In this document: in pieces, positions 1 to 10,234 of the stretch
Numbering within the stretch: the first letter of the stretch is position 1
How the letters are laid out: each line of letters begins with the position of its first letter
From: Echinarachnius parma
Taxonomy: Eukaryota > Echinodermata > Echinoidea > Clypeasteroida > Echinarachniidae
Length of the DNA stretch: 64,000 nt
NCBI GenBank assembly: GCA_037951105.1
Contig: JBAMJV010000859.1
Span: 1-64,000 of the forward strand
Reading direction: 5' to 3'
Position numbers and translations under genes: made by a program
The notes under the pieces: generated by a model
What the model saw: the letters and a program-made list of their open reading frames with translations, nothing else
Told to the model about the DNA's origin: nothing
Database searches by the model: none

Positions 1-1
1 A

Positions 2-2192
2 TGCTGAAGCTATCCGGTTCTTTCGTTTGGTCCTTTTGTCTTCGAGATGAGCCCTGCGGTCTGTCTCAAAGGAGGAAACGGCCTGTTTTACTGTTTGTCT
101 CCAGGCATTGCGATCTGCAGCGAGAGAAGACCATTCGCGGTGATCTATGTGGCAAGCACCAAGGGACTTCTTGAGGTTGTCCTTGTAGCGCTTTTTTGGA
201 GCACCTATGTCACGATGGCCAGTGGATAACTCTCCATACAGAACGACTTTTGGTAGGCGATGGTCATCCATCCTTGAGACATGTCCTACCCAACGAAGCT
301 GTGTCTTCAGTAGCATGGCTTCAATGCTGATGGCCCTTGCCTGTTCAAGGACTTCATTGTTTGTCACAAACTGGCTCCAGTGGATATTGAGGATGGAGCG
401 AAGACAGCGTTGGTGGAAACGCTCAAGGAGTCGTATGTGCCTGCGATAGATTGTCCATGATTCCGCACCGTACAGAAGTGTTGTGAGAACCACTGCTTTG
501 TAAACGCTTATCTTAGTGTCCTTCTTAAGATGCTTGTTTTTCCAAACTCGTTTGTGGAGTCGACCAAAAGCAGTGCTGGCTTTTGCAAGCCGGCTGTCAA
601 TGTCTTTATCGATCTTGGCATCTGATGTGATGGTGCATCCGAGATAGGTAAACTGGTGGACCGTTTTCAGTTCTGCTGTGTCAATGGTGACGTGCGGGGG
701 ATCATGTTGTTCTTGAGGCGAGGGTTGGTATAGGACCTCTGTCTTCTTTAGGCTGATTTCAAGTCCAAAGAGATGTGTTGCCTCAGCAAAGCAGGTTGTC
801 ATGTGTTGCAGTGCTTCCTCAGTGTGAGCGACAAGAGCAGCATCGTCTGCAAATAGGAGTTCACAAATCATCTTCTCCAGAGTCTTTGTGTGTGCCTACA
901 GACGTCTCAGGTTGAACAGGCTGCCATCTGTGCGATACCGAATGTAAATGCCATCCTGGTCTGTGAGGTCTTTAGTAGCTCGTTGAAGCATCATGCTGAA
1001 GAAGATGGTGAAGAGGGTCGGTGCAAGGACGCATCCTTGTTTCACGCCGTTGTCGATTGGGAAGGATTCTGAGAGGTCGTTTCTCTGTCTAACCTGACCA
1101 CGTTGATTGTCATGGAGCTGGATGACCATGTTGAGAAACTTTGGGGGACATCCAACTTTTTCAAGGATTTGCCAGAGACCCTTCCTGCTCACGGTGTCGA
1201 ATGCTTTTGTTAAGTCGACGAATGTTACATAGAGTCCTTTATTTTGCTCCCGGCATTTCTCCTGAAGCTGTCTAAGGACAAAGACCATGTCGGTAGTGCT
1301 CCTGTTTGCCCTGAAGCCGCACTGGCTCTCTGGGAGGAGGTCATCTGCAATGGCTGGTACAAGTCTATTTAGAAGCATTCTTGCAAAGACCTTTCCAGCA
1401 GTTGAGAGCAGTGTGATCCCGCGATAATTTGAACAGTCTGACTTTTCGCCTTTGTTTTTGTAGAGGGTGATGATGACTGCGTCACGGAGATCCTGGGGAA
1501 GTTTTCCCTGCTCCCAGCAGCAAACGAAGAGCTCATGAAGTTTTGTGTGCAGTCCTGGGCCTCCATATTTCCATATCTCGGATGGGATACTATCAGTACC
1601 GGCGGCTTTCCCAGTCTTGAGCTGCTTGATTGCTTTGGTTATTTCTTCAAGTGTTGGTATAACATCCAGTTCTGTTTTCACCCTCAGTTGTTGGATCTGG
1701 AGGAGGGCCGGTTCTTGGACTGTGCGGTCAGTACTGAAGAGTGTTTGGAAATGTTCTGCCCAGCGACTTAGAATATCTGTCTTGTCTGTTAACAGTGTGT
1801 CTCCATCTGCATTTCGCAAAGGGCTGAGGACTTGATGTGATGGACCATATACTGCTTTAAGTGCTTCATAGAACCCTCTGTAGTCACCAGAGTCCGCGCA
1901 CTGTTGAGTTTTCTCTGCAAGCTTTGCCCACCACTCGTTTTTAATCTCTCTAAGCTTTCGCTGAAGGTTGCTGCAGGAAAGACGAAAAGCACATTTTTTT
2001 GCAGTACAAGATGTGTCGTTTAGGTACGCTTGGTGAGCAGACCTCTTCTTTGCCAGCAGTTGCTGAATTTCTTGGTTGTTTTCATCGAACCAGTCTTTGT
2101 TCTTTTTGGTGGTGAATCCAAGAACTTCTTCTGAGGTCTGCAAGATGACATTTTTCAGTTGATCCCACAGCTCTTCAGGGATTGGTTTGTCT
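2..2192 (-). pseudogene. LINE reverse transcriptase and C-terminal region with one premature stop
   Basis: RT boxes appear in order: AAGTDSIPSEIW, RGITLLSTAGKVFARML, QCGFRANRST, box A with FVDLTKAFDTVS, box B with NGVKQGCVLAPTLF, then box C with FADDAAL near 830-850, and YLGCTIT further on. An amber codon at 896-898 falls between LFNLRRL and AHTKTLEKM, just before the FADD box; it is a single substitution and the frame is unchanged. Downstream the frame stays open to base 2 and includes the region (LLYGAESW, RWVGHVSRM) typical of this family. With one stop and one upstream frame change, this is a young copy that is inactive as read. Confidence 0.85.
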
Positions 2193-3138
2193 GGTAGCTA
2201 TCCTCAAATTTGGACTGTAGGTTTTCCTGGAAGTCTGCCTTTACTTCAGTAGACTGGAGATCGGCGATCTTGAGTTTCTTCCTAGGTGGACCACCCCTCC
2301 TTGGTCTGGGCTTGAAGTGTAGCTTGAGTTTGCAGCGAACGAGACGATGATCAGTGTGACACTCTGCGCTGGGCATCACGCGTGTATGCAGAACATCACT
2401 CAGGTCCCGCTGCCTCACCAGAATATAGTCAATAAGATGCCAATGTTTTGATCTTGGGTGCATCCATGTGGTTTTCAATCGGTCTTTTTGCTGAAAGGTA
2501 GTGTTTGTAATGGAGAACTGTTGTTCTGCACAGAACTCCAACAGCAAGCGGCCGTTGTCATTGCAGTTTCCTACGCCATATTTCCCAAGGACTCCTTTCC
2601 AGGCTTCTGAGTCCTGGCCCACTCTCGCATTGAAGTCTCCAAGGATGAAGATCTTGTCTTCTGCAGGGGTGCTCCCAAGGAGATTGCGTAGATCGGTGTA
2701 AAACTTTTCCTTTTCCACAGGATCTGCTTGAAGTGTTGGAGCGTAAACGCTGAAGAGTGTAGCATACTGCTTGTTGCGGAGTGGGAGACGTAGGGAGATA
2801 ATACGGTCAGTGTGTCCAGTTGGTGTGCTTTCAAGCTTTGAGGCGATTGCGTCTCTGAGCATGAAACCTACCCCTGAGAGAGGTCTTTCAGATGCTGGTT
2901 TGCCAGACCAGAAAAGGGTATATCCAGCACCATGTTCCGTTAGGCTGCCTTCTTCTGGGAGGCGTACCTCGCTGAGAGCTGCTATATCGATGTTCAGTCT
3001 CAATAGTTCATGCGCTATGAGAGCAGAGCGTCGTTCGGGGCGACCACTGTATTTTAGGTCCAGCATGGTGCGTATGTTCCAGCATGCTAAATTTAGTCCA
3101 TGTCCGGTATCACCCTTAGAGGCGGGTGAATGCCTCAT
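2155..3138 (-). CDS. LINE APE-type endonuclease domain
   Basis: Endonuclease/exonuclease/phosphatase fold of a LINE; it nicks target DNA to prime reverse transcription. The expected catalytic set is visible in order: WN at residues 20-21, SE at 56-57, SVYAP near 125, GDFNARVG near 167, IDYIL near 235 and TDH near 263. The first Met (MRHSPASKG) is the start used here; upstream minus-strand sequence (3400-3139) is open in another frame and looks like leader. The frame ends at a stop just before the RT frame. RT-like sequence (PEELWDQLKN) continues in the other frame from about 2190, so endonuclease and RT were probably one ORF broken by a one-base indel. No active-site residue is missing. Confidence 0.9.
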   Translation of the reverse strand: MRHSPASKGDTGHGLNLACWNIRTMLDLKYSGRPERRSALIAHELLRLNIDIAALSEVRLPEEGSLTEHGAGYTLFWSGKPASERPLSGVGFMLRDAIASKLESTPTGHTDRIISLRLPLRNKQYATLFSVYAPTLQADPVEKEKFYTDLRNLLGSTPAEDKIFILGDFNARVGQDSEAWKGVLGKYGVGNCNDNGRLLLEFCAEQQFSITNTTFQQKDRLKTTWMHPRSKHWHLIDYILVRQRDLSDVLHTRVMPSAECHTDHRLVRCKLKLHFKPRPRRGGPPRKKLKIADLQSTEVKADFQENLQSKFEDSYQTNQSLKSCGIN

Positions 3139-3830
3139 TTTCTTCTGTAGTTTCCTGCCGCTGAAGAAGATGCCCCTTGGCCGCGGTCCGCCAACTGGGT
3201 AATTGGAGACGAGCTTTTTTTAGGCCACCTTTTCTAGGCCCATCTCCCATGTGGAGCAAGCAGTGCTGACCCTCGGTGAGGCTGCTTGGACGTTCAGGGT
3301 GCTGCCGGGTGATGCTGTCGCCTCCACTTTTCAGCATCAAGACGACCCATACTTCTGAACCGCCTGCATGCAGGATTGGGACTACGACTTCCAGTGACAT
3401 CTTCCACCTGTCGATATCGCCCCTTTCCCATCGCTACAGGGCTTGGTAAGATCGGTGTCGGGGACGATGAAAGGATTCAACGAGGGAATCCATTTTCGAG
3501 GGGGGATCCGTTGTCTGGGACGGGGATAAAAGTTCATTTTAAACAGTTTTACAGTTATGGACGTGGATATGTCCTTGGCCTGCGCAGTGGAAGTTTAAGG
3601 TGAGGTTCAGTGTGCGCAGTACTGACTCCACCCTTTAAACTGAGGTTCGTCTGGAAAGGCCTGGATAGCCAGGACGTGTACACAGTGAGGTCCTCAAGTC
3701 GTAGACGGATTGCCGAGGCTAATGGGCTCCATCTGCCCAGGACTCGTGAAGGCGGGAGCGTCCGTTTTCCCGTACAGGCCTATAGATAGTACCTGCCACT
3801 GCCTATATCGGAGGCGGGAAATATAGCCAT

Positions 3831-4519
3831 ACATGTAATGGTAGCTTACCTTTAAAGGTCTACAGATAAGAAAACTACATCAAAATTGTGTTGTACTGTA
3901 AAATTGTGTTGTACTGTATCTAAGGTAGATTTTCATGAAGATTACTAATAAAAACATATTTTCCTCGTGGGAAAACCCGGTCAAATAAAAAAATCAACTT
4001 GTAATTTCACCTTGGGAACGCCCGTAAAAAAAATTAGTCCGGGCGAAGAAAAATTACGTCATCTTTGTGACGTTACATGGTGACAATCGCAGTAGAGCTT
4101 GGTACTCTATTGTCATAGACGTACACGCTGAGTGCATCTACTCACGTTGATAGAGAGAATTATTACGATTTTTTAAAAATATTTGCAAACATTTGTTTAA
4201 GTTTATATCATGGAGGATCCACACTCAGATGTGTTGCTGCAGCCTGCTACAATGCATTTCTAAGGCATCTGTTAAGCCTCAATTTCCAAGCAAATACGAG
4301 TTTTTTTTTACAAGCAAGTCAAAGGTCCTGCATTGTAAAACCACGTTGCTGACAATTCTCGTACTTTGAACTTCCGTGTTTGGTCACCATGTGACGTCAT
4401 GCCCCGATGAGCTCACGCGCGCTGGACGTGGTCGCTATTAATAACTTGTTTAGGAGTATGGAACGCTTATGCGAAAAAGAGCCAAAAAGTTGCATGAAAA
4501 TTTACCTTTTTTGCCCAAC
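3831..4519. other. Intergenic, no gene seen
   Basis: No convincing coding sequence. A 19-base string (AAAATTGTGTTGTACTGTA) is tandemly doubled near 3882-3920, and a related string recurs near 5165-5195, so both are probably remnants of one repeat family. Confidence 0.5.
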
Positions 4520-4945
4520 TTAAAGGGTACCACCACCCAAAAATAATATTCTTATAAATGAAAGGTAACATCTTTAGTATTCCATTCCATCAACAAGTTC
4601 ACAAAAATATGTTTCCAGAAAAAAAAAAAATAATTGAAAAACGCATCACCACTCTAAAGCATGCGCTAATGGGTCTGCATGTGCGAGACTACTTTGTCCA
4701 GAGCGAACGAATCGCCCGGGATTCTATTGTCTCCAAACGTACGCGTGAATAGCATTGGCGCATTCGCAAATGTTTGGCCCGTACGGAACCAGGAAATAGT
4801 AGTGGTTCCGTAAGTGGTGGAAATTAATTGCTTTGTTTATGAATTACACAACTCTTTGGCAAAATGTTGGGTATCTATTTGATATCACAAAACGGTACCA
4901 AAACATATAATTATGTCTTGTTCTTTGCCTGGTGGTCCCCTTTAA
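4520..4945 (+). mobile_element. MITE, ACCACC family, copy 1
   Basis: Terminal inverted repeats run TTAAAGGGTACCACCACC at the left and CTGGTGGTCCCCTTTAA at the right, so each end carries TTAA. The interior is shared with copies at 6638-7053 and 9279-9638, both inverted relative to this one. The short ORF inside is incidental. Confidence 0.85.
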
Positions 4946-5334
4946 GGATTTCTTTGAAAGAAAATAATGTGGTATATCAATATAGGCACATATTTAAAGC
5001 TATAAACCTAAATCAAAGCCGGGATTTCAGCCTACCTTTAAGCTTCCGCACTGGAAGAAAGATGCCCATCTTCTAACTTTGTGGGCAAAGTAGGGATATG
5101 ATTTAATGCTCAATATTTATGTTTGAATTGTGATATTCTGTCTTTAAAGGTATGGTGACAAGAAAACTGCCTCAAAATTGTGTTTTACTGTATCACAATC
5201 AAATGCATTTTGTTTCCATTTTGCTGTCGATCCTCCCCAATAATCACCTTAATTGTACCTACCCGGCTTTCGTAATCATTCCAAGTGATGTGTCATTGGA
5301 AAGATAATTAAACAGGATTTTGTCTGATACCATA
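4946..5334. other. Intergenic, AT-rich, no gene seen
   Basis: Holds a diverged repeat start near 5150 (TTTAAAGGTATGGTGACAAG) related to the one near 3850. No exon-like sequence was seen. Confidence 0.4.
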
Positions 5335-5768
5335 TGTGACCTTACACCACAAAACGACCGTTATGTCGCTGATATAGTTTCTCTGTAATTAGCTGAAATA
5401 GTAAAATTTGGTTTAAAATATGAGATTCAGGATTTTTGTATTTCCTGAATGCTGGTATCTTAATCTACCTTCTGTGAAATTTTGATCGTCAGAAATCATG
5501 TTTAAATATGTTTTTTCATCAAATAAAAATTATCAGATTACAGCACTTGAATGGACGCCGATCTTTGAAGTGGCCTGTTTCTCCCTTGTTTTAAAAATGC
5601 TTCAGCCATTTCCCAAATGTTTGGCGCTCATTTTCAGAGGGTTTGCCTTGTCTGAATATGACAAATTATATACCATTTTAAAGGTTATGACTTCTACTGT
5701 AATGTCATGTGAAAATCAGCATAATCATTTTCCCCGACTTATTGGTCGTTTTGTGGTGTGAGGTCACA
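5335..5768. mobile_element. MITE with about 30 bp terminal inverted repeats
   Basis: The left end TGTGACCTTACACCACAAAA is matched in reverse complement by TTTTGTGGTGTGAGGTCACA at the right. TA lies on both sides, which fits a TA target duplication of the Tc1/mariner type. No transposase is encoded, so it is non-autonomous. Confidence 0.75.
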
Positions 5769-5774
5769 TATTAT

Positions 5775-5975
5775 ACAGATATTGACTGTCTTGAGGGGCA
5801 ATATAACATTTGAGATCCTCGAGGGAAGTTATTTTTGTGTCGAGGGACATTATATTTTTCCTTAGCGCGTAGCGCTGAGGAAAAATATATTATTTCGAGA
5901 CAAAAATATAACTCCCCAAGGGAAATGAAATGTTATATGGTTCCCGAAGGAAAAGTCAATATCTGTTATATTATG
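5775..5975. repeat. Imperfect palindrome of about 190 bp
   Basis: Arms around CAGATATTGAC (left) and GTCAATATCTG (right) converge on a centre near 5872 (CCTTAGCGCGTAGCGCTGAGG). It lies next to the element ending at 5768. Probably a MITE that is almost all stem. Confidence 0.75.
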
Positions 5976-6637
5976 ATGACCTATATTAGATACAAATCAA
6001 GATAAATATAAATTTGGTGTTGAAATAAAATTATGGACAAGGGAAAATCATTAGATTAAATCGAAATCCTTCCAGTAGAACAGACGTGTTGTTATGGAAA
6101 TGCTGCGCAAAATGCTTCTTTATTCGACCTTCCTTTCAAATTTACTTTCGGATCGCGCAATCTCCGTAGAAAGCTTGACAACGCTGCGCGTGCCAGGATG
6201 CTAATACGCGCACAATTGTTCATCTTCACACACCCATTGTGACGTAAATTACGTCATACCAGTCAATATAACGGCGTTACATTGACTGGTTGGTCAATAT
6301 AACGCTTCTCATCCTTGTAGCGATGGTCACGTGACAGCATTTTGACCAATTGCACACCAGTATCTTTATAGGTCATATAATATTCAACAGTATCTCTTCA
6401 TTGTCAAGATATTCATCGTCGAAAGAATTTGAACATGAGAAAGACCGTGATATGGGTGTCAGACCTTCCAACTAGAGTTTGTTGGCGCAGTTCCGATGTG
6501 GCTCGATATCCAAATTTGCTTAGAATTGTATAGTCTACATTATGTGCCGAATTTGGCGCTTTTATCATAAATTGCACAATCGCTCAGCTAATCTGTCCTG
6601 CTAATTAGCGGAAAAATAGAGATGCAATAAATTTGAC
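5976..6637. other. Intergenic, no gene seen
   Basis: Contains a small inverted repeat near 6255-6312, where CAGTCAATATAACG is followed by related strings in both orientations. It resembles the ends of the palindrome at 5775-5975. No exon is supported. Confidence 0.4.
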
Positions 6638-7053
6638 TTAAAGGGGACCACCGGGCAAATAACAACACATTACTACATGTTTTGGTACTGTTTTGTGATA
6701 TCAAATAGATACCTAACATTTTTGCAAAGGGTTGAGTAATTCATAAACAAAGCAATTAATTTCCACCACTTACGGAACCACTACTATTTCCTGGTTCCTG
6801 GTTTGCGAGTGCGCCAATTCTACTCACGCGTACGTTTGTAGGCAATATAATTCCGAGCGATTCGCTTGCTGCACCCGCGGTAGTCTACACAATTCAGACC
6901 GCATAAACGCATGCTTTAGAATGGTGATGCGGTTTCCAATTATATATTTTTTTTCTGCAAAAATATTTTTGTGAACTTGTTGATGGAATGGAATACTAAA
7001 GATGTTACCTTTCTATTATACAAATATTAGTTTTGGGTGGTGGTACCCTTTAA
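6638..7053 (-). mobile_element. MITE, ACCACC family, copy 2
   Basis: Starts TTAAAGGGGACCACCGGGCA and ends GGGTGGTGGTACCCTTTAA, the reverse orientation of the copy at 4520-4945. Internal sequence matches along its length. Confidence 0.85.
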
Positions 7054-8184
7054 TATATTAAAAAACTATGGCTTGCTGCGAATCATACTCCCATTATGTC
7101 AACACTTATCTGATTATGGTACCTCGTATATCACGACCATTTTTCTTTCATATTTTTGTTTATTTTGTTCCTGTTTTTGGCTTATGTGGAGAATAAGGAT
7201 GAAAGGACATCAACAGTACATGAACTCTTATAGTAATCAAATAGCTGACGTCTGGATGATTATCAGAATAATAAATTGCCGAATGTGTCAAACTGCCGTT
7301 AAAGTGGTAGTCTTATTCATAATAATTATAAGCTACAGAACAGAAAAGGTAGAAATTAATGTGTCACGAGGTAGTTTATCAGAGTGAAAAATCATAAACA
7401 GTAGCATACGAAAGAGCTTGACTTATAAACAAATGAGGCTTGGTCTTATCCATTAACTCATTCACAGTTAGAACATATTTCGCATTGTAATTAGTCTATG
7501 GAGATTACATGTTAATTTGTCAATGGGTAGATTCGTCTTATTTTTGGTACTGCGGATGTGGCCATTATTCCTGCAATGAATTATGTTGACAGAAAGCTTT
7601 GTTGCAAATTGTGACGGACACGGATGAACGAATAGTGTACATTGGGTAAATTGCATTGAAATTGCGTTGTAGCTGACGACTGGATGTTTGTTAGATTAGA
7701 CAACAAAATAATACTGATGAATTCAAATAGTGCCGATATGATCAAATTAATATTTTCTATGTAAATGCTTAAGAACATTTTTTGTAAATCTCTCAAACAC
7801 AATATGTTGTGCTTTCATTTATCAAGATTATGAAATATGACATACAGTAATGGTTTAAGGATGGCCTCGAGCGTATGCTATGCAATGAAAAAAAAACCGA
7901 TGAATACACAAATGGTTGATATTATCAAACATGTCAAATGAATGACCTCTTTGTAGTACATGCAATAATTTGAGCTGAAGGGAAAGTACAATAAAATGTC
8001 TATATAGCGTATATTGTCACGGTGTGGTCGGACACTGTTTTGGTTTTGTTTTGTGGGGGCGCCACTTATTCTGGAACACTCTTTGTATTTCTTTATTATT
8101 TTGTTTACCTGAATGATAAATAGTTTATGCTTTAAGTAAATCCTCTGCAGAGAGTTATATGCAAAGAATTCCAGAGCGAGAACT
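7054..8184. other. Intergenic, no gene supported
   Basis: Several ORFs of 60-116 codons occur on both strands, but they are AT-biased, lack recognisable domains and have no convincing splice context. Nothing further was identified. Confidence 0.4.
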
Positions 8185-8640
8185 ATGCTTGTCAATTTCA
8201 ATTTCAATTTTATTCTTGCTTCCAACAAAACATTACAAATGAATTATTACAATTTACACAAAATAGAGATTTACATATTGGAAACAAGAGGGGTCCACTA
8301 AAAAGCAATGCTTGTACAATTGTGGACCCCTCAAATAATAGTTAGGAATATTATTGTATATTTAAATTAACACATTCTAGACTACAAAAAAAAGTATAGA
8401 GAGGAAAAAAGGGGTGCCAACAGAGACCAACATGGGACAAGAGAGAACTTTACATGACAAAAATAGGAGAAGACGGACGCAATACAAACAATTAGACACT
8501 GCCAAAAGGAAATGAGAGATCGGGGGTACAAATATAATCAGTAGTACCAAAGGATGATGTGGGAGAAGAGTTGCGCTTAGAAAGGAGCTATGCATGAGAA
8601 GGCACAATTTATCATATCAGATCATGTCCGCGAGTAAAGA
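8185..8640 (-). mobile_element. LINE 3' end, truncated
   Basis: Read on the minus strand it ends in AATAAAATTGAAATTGAAAT, a short tandem A/T tail typical of some LINE families. Before the tail is a hairpin built on GGGGTCCAC/GTGGACCCC (about 8290-8330). No RT domain remains. Confidence 0.6.
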
Positions 8641-9278
8641 AAGACCTTGCGTAGGATGACGTAAGGACGGGGAAAGAATAAATGGGCGATATAATTCAAT
8701 AATGTTCATAAGATTGTAATAAAAACAATTTAAACATTTTCTAAAAAATATTAATCGATGAAGCATCTTTTTTTAAATTTCAGACTATACATGTATAAAG
8801 AACAAAAACAAATCCAGACTATATAAATTCCCCCCTTCCCCAAGCTACCACTGGCATTGACAGTGAGCTTGTTGGTGGGGAGAACTCATTCTTTGTTACG
8901 TCACCGTAGAAGTAACTTGTGTTTTGAACTTGTGGAAGATTGTTGGAAAAGTTCCATGATAAGTGTGATTTGGAAAAACTTGTCATTCTGAAGGTGATAG
9001 ATACAATCAGTCCCGGCATCTATTGGACCCATAGTTGCCAATAGTTCGTTGCACCAGGTGCAAGTCAAGTGAGGACATTGTTACGACGCAGCTTGCATGT
9101 CACCTTCATTCTATTGTTATGCCTTCATGATTTTATCAGCGGTTGAATGCATCACCACAAAGGAACTTTGGAGGGAAAAGGTTCGGTAAATCAACGGTTG
9201 TACCCCGAGGCCATTTATTCATGATATATATCAACATAATTCTTTGTTCAACAAAATGTATTATGTGAGGAGACACGG
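8641..9278. other. Intergenic, no gene seen
   Basis: No domain, repeat pair or splice-site set was recognised here. Confidence 0.35.
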
Positions 9279-9638
9279 TTAAAGGGGACCACCAGGCAAA
9301 GAACAACTTATCATTATATGTTTTGGTACCATTTTGTGATATCAAATAGATACCCAACATTTTACAAAGGGTTGTGTAATCCATATACAATGCAATAAAC
9401 TACCACCACTTACCGAACAAGTATTATTTCGTGGTTCCGTACGCGGCAAACATTTGCGAGTGCGCCACGCGTACGTTTGGAGACAATATAATCCCGGACG
9501 ATTCGTTCGCTCTGGACAAAGGTAGTCTTTATACACGCAGACCCATGAAGGCATGCTTTAGAATGGTGATGCGTTTTCCAATTATATATTTTTTTCTGGA
9601 ATTATATTTTTGTGAACTTGTGTGGTGGTACCCTTTAA
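9279..9638 (-). mobile_element. MITE, ACCACC family, copy 3 with internal deletion
   Basis: Starts TTAAAGGGGACCACCAGGCA and ends GTGGTGGTACCCTTTAA. It is about 60 bp shorter than the other two copies because sequence before the right end is missing. Confidence 0.85.
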
Positions 9639-10234
9639 AGAGACATCAACATACTCAGTTTGCAAGCTGTAATGTCAACAGACTGGAACAGAGCCATGAG
9701 GTAAATTTTTTGCTTGATTTGTGTGACCGAATTGCAAACAAAAATAATATTCCAGGGACCAGTGCTATTGGTGTTTGGTCCCGATGGCGTAGATAGGGGA
9801 GACAAGGAGACATTAAACCTCACCCTTTGCGAATAATTGCCCTTCCTCTGTACCCCCTCACCCGTGGGCAAAAATATATTAATATATATAACACTATTAT
9901 TTTTTTTCCACAGACCAACTTACTCATAGAAAAAATAATCGTCCCATGACCTATGCCTCCCTCCCCCATGTGGGTAAGTGGCTCTGACAAACTTTGCCGC
10001 CTATTGTACCCGCGTGTTCTCTTTCTCTCTTTCAGTGGGCAAAGGTTTTATCACGATGTCATTAGTATTAAGCAGCAAGTTCCTCGTTCGACGTTTCATA
10101 TCGCCAAACTTTTAAGGAAACTAGGAGTTAATTTACAGATTTGCATACATGATATAATCAACAGACAACGGGAACATAATCAAAACTACATCATATTCTT
10201 GGATGTTCGGACACGATTAGCCGTTAAGGAAAAC
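9639..10234. promoter_or_regulatory. Upstream region of the Ig-domain gene
   Basis: The stretch ends at the start codon of the Ig gene and must hold its 5'UTR and promoter if the model is right. The reading frame upstream of the ATG is open back to 9953, so an earlier Met is formally possible; the Met at 10235 is preferred because a signal peptide follows directly. No clear TATA box was fixed. Confidence 0.3.

Larger units (their letters stand above)
1..3830 (-). mobile_element. Nearly complete LINE (non-LTR retrotransposon), cut by the window edge
   Basis: Minus-strand element with a 5' leader (about 3830-3139), an APE-type endonuclease (3138-2155), a reverse transcriptase and a C-terminal region that stays open to base 1. 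The endonuclease resembles proteins often annotated as craniofacial development protein 2-like in animal genomes, which are LINE products. Only two lesions are visible: a frame change between endonuclease and RT near 2180-2200 and one in-frame amber codon at 896-898. The 3' end lies outside the window. The clade (RTE- or CR1/Jockey-like) is not decided. The 5' limit is approximate. Confidence 0.9.

Noticed and set aside
7037-7387. Plus-strand ORF of 116 codons with hydrophobic stretches
   Set aside because: It begins inside the right end of a MITE and the composition follows base bias; there is no splice or domain evidence.
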